From the NCBI GenBank assembly GCA_963578625.1, contig CAUZEO010000346.1, positions 1 through 5,548 on the forward strand: 5,548 bases of DNA. The letters run 5' to 3'. Under the pieces are notes generated by a model. The model worked only from the letters and a program-made list of their open reading frames with translations, was not told the DNA's origin and did no database searches. This document shows positions 1-5,436 of this stretch, piece by piece (within the stretch, counting starts at the first letter, position 1; the number at the start of each line of letters is the position of its first letter). Made by a program: the position numbers and the translations under genes. Source of the stretch: CAUZEO01 sp963578625 (GTDB lineage: Bacteria; Verrucomicrobiota; Kiritimatiellia; SLOV01).

Positions 1-670
1 AGGGTGGATTGGAAGGATGGTTCATCAGGGTTACGCCGACGGTCGCGCCGGCCACCGTGCCGCTGTAGTCGACCCAATCGACAAATTGTCCCATGATGCC
101 CTCCTCGTTCTCCCCTCCGTTCGAATCGACCGCACGCCCGCCATCTTCCACATCGATCGTATCCGCGACCCGCACGCCAATGTACGCATGATTATTCTTG
201 TCGAAGACGACATCCTCTTCTGTAGGGCGGAGAGCAGAAGATATATCCAGTACGTGTACACTCTCACCAGGGCGCCACTCGATATCACGATCCTCCGCCA
301 GTATCTGCTTGCCCCGTTTGGTCACCCAATTGTTTCGGGTGCGCAACGAAATACCGGAATCGGTGACCTCGGCTTCCGACTCGGCCAGAGCAACATCGCC
401 CAGGTTGTCGGCCTCGGGGGCATTGTCATGGAAGAAGTTGATCCCGTTCACCACGGCATGTCCCAGGAAAATGGACTTATGGTGATTGTAGCGGTATGCG
501 CAATTCGTCGTGACGGCTCGGCCCGACGGTGAATAGACCGGAAAGAAATTGGGCCTCGGGAGGTAGAAATCCCCGTAGTCCAATTTACCCTTGTTGTACG
601 CCAGGCTGAATTGCCCTTGATAATAGAATTTGAAGCGCAGGTCCTCTTCTACCAACTCGATTGCACGCAT
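1..670 (-). CDS. DUF6807 (PmoA-like) family protein, partial, C-terminus outside window
   Basis: Reading the minus strand from the ATG at 668-670 gives an open frame of 223 codons with no stop, running off the left edge. The product resembles the DUF6807 family (Pfam PF14100, formerly 'methane oxygenase PmoA'). Visible hallmarks are an aromatic-rich N-terminus with LPRPNFFPVYSPSGRAVT at residues 37-54, the HHK motif at residues 63-65 followed by GHAVVNGINFFHD, and NHPSNP at 217-222 just before the edge. No signal peptide is seen, so a cytoplasmic location is likely. The start lies 5 nt after the stop of the oxidoreductase gene, and its ribosome site (AAGGAG, 681-686) lies inside that gene's last codons, so the two are probably translationally coupled. 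The family's biochemical activity is unknown to me, and the old methane oxygenase label should not be taken literally. Perhaps a quarter of the protein is missing. Family assignment is fairly sure; function is not. Confidence 0.87.
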   Translation of the reverse strand, partial: MRAIELVEEDLRFKFYYQGQFSLAYNKGKLDYGDFYLPRPNFFPVYSPSGRAVTTNCAYRYNHHKSIFLGHAVVNGINFFHDNAPEADNLGDVALAESEAEVTDSGISLRTRNNWVTKRGKQILAEDRDIEWRPGESVHVLDISSALRPTEEDVVFDKNNHAYIGVRVADTIDVEDGGRAVDSNGGENEEGIMGQFVDWVDYSGTVAGATVGVTLMNHPSNPP

Positions 671-675
671 ATCGT

Positions 676-1665
676 TTACTCTCCTTCGACCAGGGCTGCG
701 ATGTCGACCTGGGCGCCGCCGGCCTCGGTCGACCGGACAATTGCCTCCATCATGCCCACGGTCCACAGGTTATCCTCACCACTGGTGCTGGTCTGTCCGC
801 CAGTACCCATCACCGCGATCAGTTCGTCCAAAAGCGCATAGTCGCCGGGGAATTCTCCGAGTGGATCCACGAAGTGCCATTCTCCATCGTCCGGATGGCC
901 TCGCTCCAATCGATTGGACAGCCGCAATGATCCGCCGCTGCCGTCAACTCTCCAGAGGTATTCGGGGATGTGCGACGCCCAGGCGCCGAAGTAACTGACC
1001 TTAATGTCGTTTTCAAATTCAAAAAGAGCGCTGACCGTGGTCTCGCCCTCAAAATCCCCCCACGGCGGCAGAAAGCTGTAACCGCTCACCCGCAGCGGTT
1101 TCAAACCGAGGGTAAAACGAATCATATCCAGGTCGTGCACGCCCATCTCCCAGAGATAGTTGTGCCTCATGGTCTTCTGGTAGGTCTGCCCGGCGTAGCG
1201 TTTGTGGTGGCGCACAAAGACCCCGTGGCCGAGAGCGCCGATTTCCCCCTCCGCGACTAACTTTTGCATATCGCCCAATCCGGCGTGAAATCGATAATTC
1301 TGCCCGACGGAGACCGCCAATCCCTTCTTCTTGCCGGCATCCACGACGGCGCGGGCGTCGTCGAAATTCAGCGCAAACGGCTTTTCCACCAGGATATGCC
1401 AACCCGCCTCCAATGCCGCCAAACCGTTTTCCCTTCTTGTCCAGGAACTGGCCGCGATGATGGCCGCGTCGGCTTCAATTACCGCGGCCGCTTCCTCCAC
1501 GGTGGAAAAGGCCGGGAGGTTGAGGTCGGCGAATTCTTCCGCCACCGCTTGGAGAGCAACTTCGGACGGGTCTACTACGCCAACAGGTTCGATATCCGTA
1601 CGGTCCCCTACCCGCCGTAACCAGCCACGGCCTCTATCTCCGATTCCAATAAATACTAATTTCAT
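676..1665 (-). CDS. Gfo/Idh/MocA family NAD(P)-dependent oxidoreductase
   Basis: This 329-residue protein is a sugar-type dehydrogenase of the Gfo/Idh/MocA family, which oxidises or reduces sugars, inositols and their derivatives with NAD(P). An N-terminal Rossmann fold begins at once with MKLVFIGIGDRG (GxGxxG at residues 7-12 region). The family EKP motif is at residues 94-96, with the lysine usually involved in catalysis. A GxHxxD motif (GVHDLD) is at 175-180, where the histidine is the expected catalytic residue. The C-terminal helix EDNLWTVGMMEAIVRST (297 onward) is the usual family ending. Length is normal and no export signal is seen. I chose the ATG at 1663-1665 because it places the nucleotide-binding strand at residue 2, as in relatives, but it has no clear ribosome site. 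The frame is open to an ATG at 1803 that does have one, adding 46 unrecognised residues. It lies between the secreted hydrolase and the DUF6807 gene. Substrate unknown. Confidence 0.93.
   Translation of the reverse strand: MKLVFIGIGDRGRGWLRRVGDRTDIEPVGVVDPSEVALQAVAEEFADLNLPAFSTVEEAAAVIEADAAIIAASSWTRRENGLAALEAGWHILVEKPFALNFDDARAVVDAGKKKGLAVSVGQNYRFHAGLGDMQKLVAEGEIGALGHGVFVRHHKRYAGQTYQKTMRHNYLWEMGVHDLDMIRFTLGLKPLRVSGYSFLPPWGDFEGETTVSALFEFENDIKVSYFGAWASHIPEYLWRVDGSGGSLRLSNRLERGHPDDGEWHFVDPLGEFPGDYALLDELIAVMGTGGQTSTSGEDNLWTVGMMEAIVRSTEAGGAQVDIAALVEGE
679..686 (-). promoter_or_regulatory. Ribosome binding site of the DUF6807 gene inside the end of the oxidoreductase gene
   Basis: The minus strand reads AAGGAGAG here, 8-10 nt before the ATG at 668-670. 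It overlaps the last sense codons of the upstream gene (Glu-Gly-Glu). This fixes the DUF6807 start and suggests coupled translation. Confidence 0.75.
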
Positions 1666-1949
1666 CGTCAGAAGTTTAAAGCACAGGGTCTCTGCAGCTT
1701 TGCTGAAAGGAAATTTATTTCTGCCCGGTCCAAGCTCGTGGCGCATGATATTGCCGCTCTCGGGTGCGTCAAGTGCCGAGTTGACCAGGGCGGCAAGCTG
1801 CATCAGGCCTCCCAGGGAAGTTCCGGCTGGCTGAGTTGCTCGTGGCGGGCGTGTTCAAGGAAGTCGGGTTCGACCTCGTTGGTGACGCTGTCGTCGACTT
1901 GAGGCCTCGGCACCTTGAATCGCAAGGATCAACATCAGAACAGCAAGAT
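1666..1949 (-). other. Spacer between hydrolase and oxidoreductase, largely coding-like but frame-broken
   Basis: The 284 bases between the hydrolase stop and the core oxidoreductase start do not look like an ordinary spacer. From 1953 to 1903 one frame encodes a signal-peptide-like start. From 1901 to 1803 the +1 frame is strongly coding-like. From 1803 to about 1722 the first frame again has GC-rich third positions. From about 1721 to 1666 the sequence turns AT-rich and looks non-coding. No terminator hairpin is evident, so transcription from the hydrolase into the oxidoreductase is plausible. Confidence 0.5.
1801..1813 (-). promoter_or_regulatory. Strong ribosome site and TGATG junction before the ATG at 1803
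   Basis: The minus strand reads GGGAGG at 1813-1808, then CCTG, then ATG at 1803-1801. The TGA of the broken micropeptide frame shares its A with this ATG (TGATG). This is the best ribosome site near the oxidoreductase and supports translation starting 46 codons upstream of the start favoured by family alignment. Confidence 0.5.
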
Positions 1950-1953
1950 TCAT
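1803..1953 (-). pseudogene. Putative secreted micropeptide gene broken by one extra base
   Basis: An ATG at 1951-1953 overlaps the hydrolase stop as ATGA, a typical coupled start. It opens with MNLAVLMLILAIQGAEA, a short hydrophobic signal sequence ending in an A-x-A cleavage motif. In that frame it then turns arginine-rich and stops at 1855-1857 after 32 residues. The +1 frame is open from 1925 to a TGA at 1803-1805 and carries an acidic peptide containing NEVEPDFLEHARHE and ending QPELPWEA. By my count 25 of 32 third positions are G or C in that frame, against 3 of 16 in the original frame over the shared stretch. The span is 151 nt, so omitting one base (for example 1902) gives a continuous 49-residue secreted peptide ending at a TGATG junction. 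I do not recognise the peptide. It could be a real mutation, a sequencing error or two unrelated small frames. Confidence 0.4.
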
Positions 1954-4277
1954 CTCAACCTGATCAGATGCCGCAAAAGCTCCTGATGGGCCTGCTCCGC
2001 CACCAGCGGATCGTCCTTATTGTCCAGGACCTGTTGGACCCACTGATCGAGGGCTGTTTCCGCCGCCTTGACGTCCGCCGTGTCGCCTTTCCCCGCCGCC
2101 TTCGCCGCAACGACGGCATCGTTCAGCATCTTGCAGATTTCGTAGTCTTCAACACCCGCCCGGTATGCATCCCAACGCTTGCTGGAAACAACGCCATCCG
2201 GACCGTCGTAAACGACCGAGAAGCTGGGCGCGCCGGCATAGTCGTCCCACAGATCCCGGTCGTCGGTATAGACCCAGAACCCGTTCCCCTCGCAGCCTTC
2301 GCTGAATGACTTCCAGAGCTTGTAGCGGTAGTGGCCGGTCGGCGATCTCCCCTTGTTGCTGGAGGAGGCGTAGGTCCAGGTCCGCTTGTCCTTCCAGAAA
2401 TCCCAGCCGAGCTTGGCGCCGGCGGGACACCATATGTCGATGAGCCCCTCTAACTCCGCCACGCTGTCCTCCGTGTTATCCCCGGTGACGTTCGCCCAGA
2501 TCAGCACCTGCGGGTCGATCGACCGCAGCAGCTCGCAGGAAGGCTTGACGATCTCGTTCATTTCCTTTACGCCCGCCTCATCAATCCATTCGAGTGCAAA
2601 CTCATCGTAGCCGATGCCCTTCTTCTTCATGTGGGCGATCACGTCCTTCAGCCAGCGCGTCATGATCTTCGTCCGTCGCGCGTCGCCCTCCTTGGGATAC
2701 ATGCTGCGGTGGTCATGGTCGAATTGGGTCCAGAGCAGCCACATTTTCGTCCCGGGCAGACTCGCCATGTAATCGTCGAGCTTGGTAAAGTCCATCGGTT
2801 TGGTGAAGTTGCCTTCGGCATCGACACTGGGGAAGGGCATGTAGTTCGAGATCACCTGCTGGACGGTCGAGTAGTGCTCGCGAAGGTCCGTGGCCACCTT
2901 CTCGGGATGGATTTTGGGAATCTTCCAGTGCATGTAGGACCAGGTGTTGATGTACACCGACGCCTGGTCGGGCATTTCGATCGGCATCACCGTGAAGGCA
3001 AACGGCTCCGTGACCGGGACACCGCCGCCGATCAGTTCGATCTTCCCTCTGTATTCCCCGGGGTCCAGGCCCCGGGAGTCGATGGTGAGCCAGAGTTGTT
3101 TAGTCATCCCGGCAGGAATGTCCAGCGTACCGGTCAGCGGCATCAGGGCATCGGCGCGCAGTCGAAACCCGAACGCCTCAACGAAGATGATCTCGTGCAG
3201 GGAAATGGCATCCGTTGAGACGGGAGTCGTGCCGACTTGCAGGTTCGAAACCGTCACCGATAGCGCCACGGGGTCCGCAGTGGCATTGATCAGATTGAAG
3301 GCCAGCTCTCCCCACTCATCCTGCATCATCAGCGGCGGCGCGGTTGAGGTAGACGAAGCGTCCCAGTCGAACGGCGATAGCGGAGCCCACAGGTCGGCCG
3401 GATTGACGTGCAGGCCCGAGCGCCCGGTGGCGGCCAGGTATGTGCCGATCTCCAGGAGAATTGTGCGATCCAGTTGGGTGAACGGCACGCCGCTGCGGAA
3501 GTCAACGGTCTCCGCCGTGGTGCGGGCCAGGATTTGCGGCCGGATCCCGTCCAGGGCGGCCTGCGCCTGCGTGACGGCCGCCATATGCTGGACCGGCTCT
3601 CCGGCCAGCCGTGACTGTGCGTGTCCGAGCAGCGTCAGCGAGGAGTTCTTCTGTCTTGCCAGTGGTATGCGGTCTCTCGCGGACTGCGTAACGGCATTCG
3701 CCGGCAGTTCGCGATCCTGCGGTGTCAGCCCCCCCGGACTTGATCCGAACACCTCAATCTCATCGACAAAAACATAGTAGCCGCCGATGATGGTCTGCAG
3801 ACGCACGAAACGGGCTTGATCGGTAAGCCCCGTGAGCTCGAAGGTGTGAAGGACGTATTGCTCCTGCTTGAGCGCCTGGTTGATGAGGTCCCCCGCGTAG
3901 CTGTACGTCTGCCCGTCATCGCTCAGAAAGACCATCACGCCCAGGGGCAAGGAGACTCCCGTCTCGGCGTTTGCTCCCGTGGAGAAGGTCAGCCGGTTGA
4001 CCGAGCAAATCTGACCGAGGTCAATCTCGATGTGCTTGACCTGGTCGCCGGAGCTCCAACCGACGGTGGTCGGCACCGACCACAGGGCGCCGCCCGCAGT
4101 ATATCGAAATCCGTCCGTCAGGTCGGTGGCATCGCCCGCGGTGGTATCCGAGTAGTTGGGCGGATGGCTGAACGTATACGGCCGGCCCAGGGCGATGTTG
4201 TCTTCCGCAAGACAAACGGCGCAGTGCAGGGTCACCAGCAGAATTACAGGGATCTTGATTAGGTTGAATTTGGACAC
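1950..4277 (-). CDS. Secreted GH123-like (DUF4091) glycoside hydrolase with N-terminal F5/8C-type domain
   Basis: This 775-residue protein is a probable exported glycan-degrading enzyme. Residues 1-24 form a signal peptide (hydrophobic stretch IPVILLVTLHCAVCLA, cleavage likely after A24), with no good lipobox. Residues about 27-178 form an F5/8 type C (discoidin) domain, with ALGRPYT at the start, IEIDLGQ at 83-89 and VDEIEVFG at 171-178; such domains bind carbohydrate. A helical stretch follows to about 290, then a beta-rich region to about 432, as in GH123 proteins. From about 440 comes a DUF4091/GH123 catalytic barrel: the adjacent Asp566-Glu567 pair in EWIDEAG fits the family catalytic pair, and RWDAYRAGVEDYEI near 701-714 is the classic DUF4091 signature. 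GH123 members studied are beta-N-acetylgalactosaminidases, but this substrate is unproven. The start is GTG, with GAGG 10 nt upstream. It is the first gene of the set, and its stop overlaps the next ATG as ATGA. Confidence 0.9.
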   Translation of the reverse strand: MSKFNLIKIPVILLVTLHCAVCLAEDNIALGRPYTFSHPPNYSDTTAGDATDLTDGFRYTAGGALWSVPTTVGWSSGDQVKHIEIDLGQICSVNRLTFSTGANAETGVSLPLGVMVFLSDDGQTYSYAGDLINQALKQEQYVLHTFELTGLTDQARFVRLQTIIGGYYVFVDEIEVFGSSPGGLTPQDRELPANAVTQSARDRIPLARQKNSSLTLLGHAQSRLAGEPVQHMAAVTQAQAALDGIRPQILARTTAETVDFRSGVPFTQLDRTILLEIGTYLAATGRSGLHVNPADLWAPLSPFDWDASSTSTAPPLMMQDEWGELAFNLINATADPVALSVTVSNLQVGTTPVSTDAISLHEIIFVEAFGFRLRADALMPLTGTLDIPAGMTKQLWLTIDSRGLDPGEYRGKIELIGGGVPVTEPFAFTVMPIEMPDQASVYINTWSYMHWKIPKIHPEKVATDLREHYSTVQQVISNYMPFPSVDAEGNFTKPMDFTKLDDYMASLPGTKMWLLWTQFDHDHRSMYPKEGDARRTKIMTRWLKDVIAHMKKKGIGYDEFALEWIDEAGVKEMNEIVKPSCELLRSIDPQVLIWANVTGDNTEDSVAELEGLIDIWCPAGAKLGWDFWKDKRTWTYASSSNKGRSPTGHYRYKLWKSFSEGCEGNGFWVYTDDRDLWDDYAGAPSFSVVYDGPDGVVSSKRWDAYRAGVEDYEICKMLNDAVVAAKAAGKGDTADVKAAETALDQWVQQVLDNKDDPLVAEQAHQELLRHLIRLR

Positions 4278-4285
4278 GGCTCCGA

Positions 4286-4291
4286 TTCCTC
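4286..4291 (-). promoter_or_regulatory. Ribosome site for the GTG start of the hydrolase
   Basis: The minus strand reads GAGGAA, with the GAGG core 10 nt before the GTG at 4275-4277. A second GGAG at 4280-4283 is too close to the start to be the main site. The signal peptide begins directly at this GTG, which supports it as the true start. Confidence 0.55.
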
Positions 4292-4309
4292 GTAGTTGGT
4301 TGTGTTTAC

Positions 4310-4320
4310 AACTCGGAGTT
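4310..4320. promoter_or_regulatory. 11-base inverted repeat at the presumed transcription start, possible operator
   Basis: AACTCGGAGTT has two perfect 5-base arms around one central base. It lies between the candidate -10 and the hydrolase start, where a repressor site would be effective. No regulator gene is in the window, and such a short palindrome can occur by chance. Confidence 0.2.
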
Positions 4321-4349
4321 CATAGTTCACGGATCTGCTTGGGAGTCAA
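4319..4349 (-). promoter_or_regulatory. Weak candidate sigma-70 promoter for the hydrolase operon
   Basis: The minus strand has TTGACT at 4349-4344 and TATGAA at 4324-4319, separated by 19 nt. The -35 matches 5 of 6 consensus bases and the -10 matches 4 of 6, but the spacing is long. Transcription would start near 4311, leaving a leader of about 35 nt before the GTG. It is placed correctly but could be chance. Confidence 0.25.
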
Positions 4350-4396
4350 GGATGGTGTCCAAAAGGGGAATCTCCGGCTCCGCATTGAACAGAAGG

Positions 4397-4449
4397 CAAC
4401 GAAGAGAACGAAGCCAATCCATCCGCGTCCATCCGCGGAATCTGCGGTC
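4397..4449. repeat. Cluster of short tandem repeats of dispersed-repeat type
   Basis: AACGAAG occurs at 4398-4404 and 4407-4413, then TCCATCCGCG occurs twice back to back at 4418-4427 and 4428-4437, followed by the related GGAATCTGCGGTC. Strings of this kind recur between genes in several PVC genomes as I remember them, so this is probably one copy of a dispersed intergenic repeat. Other copies cannot be seen in this window. Confidence 0.5.
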
Positions 4450-4495
4450 AAAATCTCCCGTTCACGGAGTGTAGTCCAGCGTGGTGGTCGACGAT

Positions 4496-4515
4496 CGGAA
4501 GTCTGGCGACTTCCG
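4496..4515. repeat. REP-like palindromic hairpin
   Basis: CGGAAGT and ACTTCCG form a perfect 7-bp stem around the loop CTGGCG. On the plus strand it is followed after 7 bases by two T-rich runs (4523-4527 and 4530-4537). On the minus strand, the direction of all the genes, no U-tract follows, so it is not a convincing terminator for the remnant gene. It resembles the extragenic palindromes common in planctomycete and verrucomicrobial spacers. Confidence 0.5.
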
Positions 4516-4550
4516 CTACATGGTTTTTCCTTTTTTTGCTTCTTCGTGCC

Positions 4551-4862
4551 TTACCGAAATCGCAATGAGTAGAGATCGGCGTCCTTCACCACGAATCGCA
4601 GCCGCACAGGTGTCCCGGCCATCGCGCCGAGATCGGGATTGCCCTGCCAGAGCATGGGCTGTCCCAGTGAATCTCCGTACATCACCTCCGAGTCGGCCAG
4701 GGAGAATCCGGGAAGCGGTATCCCCTGGGAATCCTGCAACTCTACCTGCACGCTGCCCGCCGCCGAGGTCGAGTAGTTCATCACCAGTTCGGACCCTTCA
4801 AATACAAGCGGCCGCGTCAGCATCTCTCCTCGCAGCAATCGCCGGATGCGCGCGTTGCTCAT
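4551..4862 (-). CDS. Orphan C-terminal module of a planctomycete-type protein, probable gene remnant
   Basis: This encodes 103 residues from the ATG at 4860-4862. From about residue 12 it matches a beta-rich module I know from the C-terminal end of much larger PVC proteins, often glycosidase-like. Landmarks are GEMLTRPLVFEGSELVMNYS, TSAAGSVQVELQD, GIPLPGFSLADSEVMYGD and the terminal KDADLYSLRF. In those proteins several hundred residues precede it; here nothing recognisable does, although the frame is open back to a stop at 5043-5045. It is therefore probably the surviving 3' end of a larger gene. Against simple decay, the module has no internal stop and its ATG has a perfect AGGAGG five bases upstream, so it may still be made as a small free domain. 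The LRxDGFxS segment that usually precedes the module is not visible in frame. It lies upstream of the hydrolase, separated by the repeat-bearing spacer. No signal peptide is present. Confidence 0.65.
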   Translation of the reverse strand: MSNARIRRLLRGEMLTRPLVFEGSELVMNYSTSAAGSVQVELQDSQGIPLPGFSLADSEVMYGDSLGQPMLWQGNPDLGAMAGTPVRLRFVVKDADLYSLRFR

Positions 4863-4867
4863 CGAAG

Positions 4868-4873
4868 CCTCCT
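4868..4873 (-). promoter_or_regulatory. Perfect ribosome site before the orphan module
   Basis: The minus strand reads AGGAGG with a 5-nt spacer to the ATG at 4860-4862. This is why I prefer that ATG over the TTG at 4917-4919, which would add 19 residues without family support. Confidence 0.5.
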
Positions 4874-5283
4874 GGGTGGCGATTCGCCATGATCCGGAGC
4901 TTCTGCGCGCATTCAGCAAGCTTTCCAGTCGAATGAAGAAGCAGGACGCTATCGTGCGTATTGCCAGGAAACTGGCGGCACGCGTGGCCCATGTATGGAG
5001 GACAGGAACGCCGTATAAACCGGCGGTTCCGACCGGATGATGTTACGTTCATGCTCACGCTTTTCTGTTGGTCGCGGTACACTTACTGTGGTGTGCCCTG
5101 CACATCCGTCCTATCCGAGACTGCGACTGCAGACCCGAGGCACTGATATGGATCTTGCAGCGAGAACGTTCCGAACTCGTCTGCTTATGACAGTATGAGC
5201 TGATACTTGACATCTTTGGTTCTTGGACGAGAGGAAGATATATCGAGCTGAACTCGAGAAGCGTCTTGACGTGGCTACATGAC

Positions 5284-5436
5284 AGTAAGGGTGGCGGTGA
5301 AGGGTGCGTTGAAGTGTTGATTGACGGGAAAGAGATTGACTGCTCCGACGCATTGCAGCGATGCTCACAGCGCTCTCAATGGTTCAGCCCATGACTCTTA
5401 AAACACTTACTCGTAAACTTAACCGCCACCCTTACT
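5284..5436. repeat. Long imperfect inverted repeat, 35-base arms
   Basis: The arm at 5284-5318 matches the reverse complement of 5402-5436 at 28 of 35 positions without gaps by my count. The outer 15 bases (agtaagggtggcggt) and the inner 5 (aagtgtt end) match exactly. The arms enclose 83 bases. The structure could fold as a large hairpin or mark the ends of a small non-coding element. Confidence 0.6.

Larger units (their letters stand above)
4278..4550. other. Intergenic region upstream of the hydrolase
   Basis: The 273 bases hold no coding frame I can support. From left to right they contain the hydrolase ribosome site, an 11-base near-palindrome, a weak promoter candidate, a cluster of short tandem repeats (4397-4449), a hairpin with REP-like features (4496-4515) and a T-rich stretch on the plus strand (4523-4537). 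Confidence 0.7.

Noticed and set aside
17..532. 171-codon plus-strand open frame
   Set aside because: It is antisense to the DUF6807 gene, which has clear family motifs; no domain or ribosome site supports the plus-strand reading.
1331..1834. 167-codon plus-strand open frame, low-complexity Ala/Ser-rich
   Set aside because: Antisense to the oxidoreductase; composition is that of a shadow frame.
2944..3777. 277-codon plus-strand open frame
   Set aside because: It lies wholly antisense to the GH123-like gene, is Ser/Arg/Pro-rich with no domain, and is a typical shadow in GC-rich DNA.
4481..4936. 151-codon plus-strand open frame
   Set aside because: It is antisense to the conserved module and its translation is Arg/Ser/Pro-rich without family features.
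4798..5082. 94-codon minus-strand frame starting with GTG
   Set aside because: No recognisable domain; it overlaps the orphan module in another frame and lacks a good ribosome site.
5207..5244. TTGACA with a downstream TATATC on the plus strand as a promoter
   Set aside because: The gap is 26 bases, far beyond the usual 16-19, nothing fits at the correct distance, and no gene follows.
5378..5400. tRNA T-arm (GGTTCAGCC-like string)
   Set aside because: No matching stem, anticodon arm or acceptor stem can be drawn around it.
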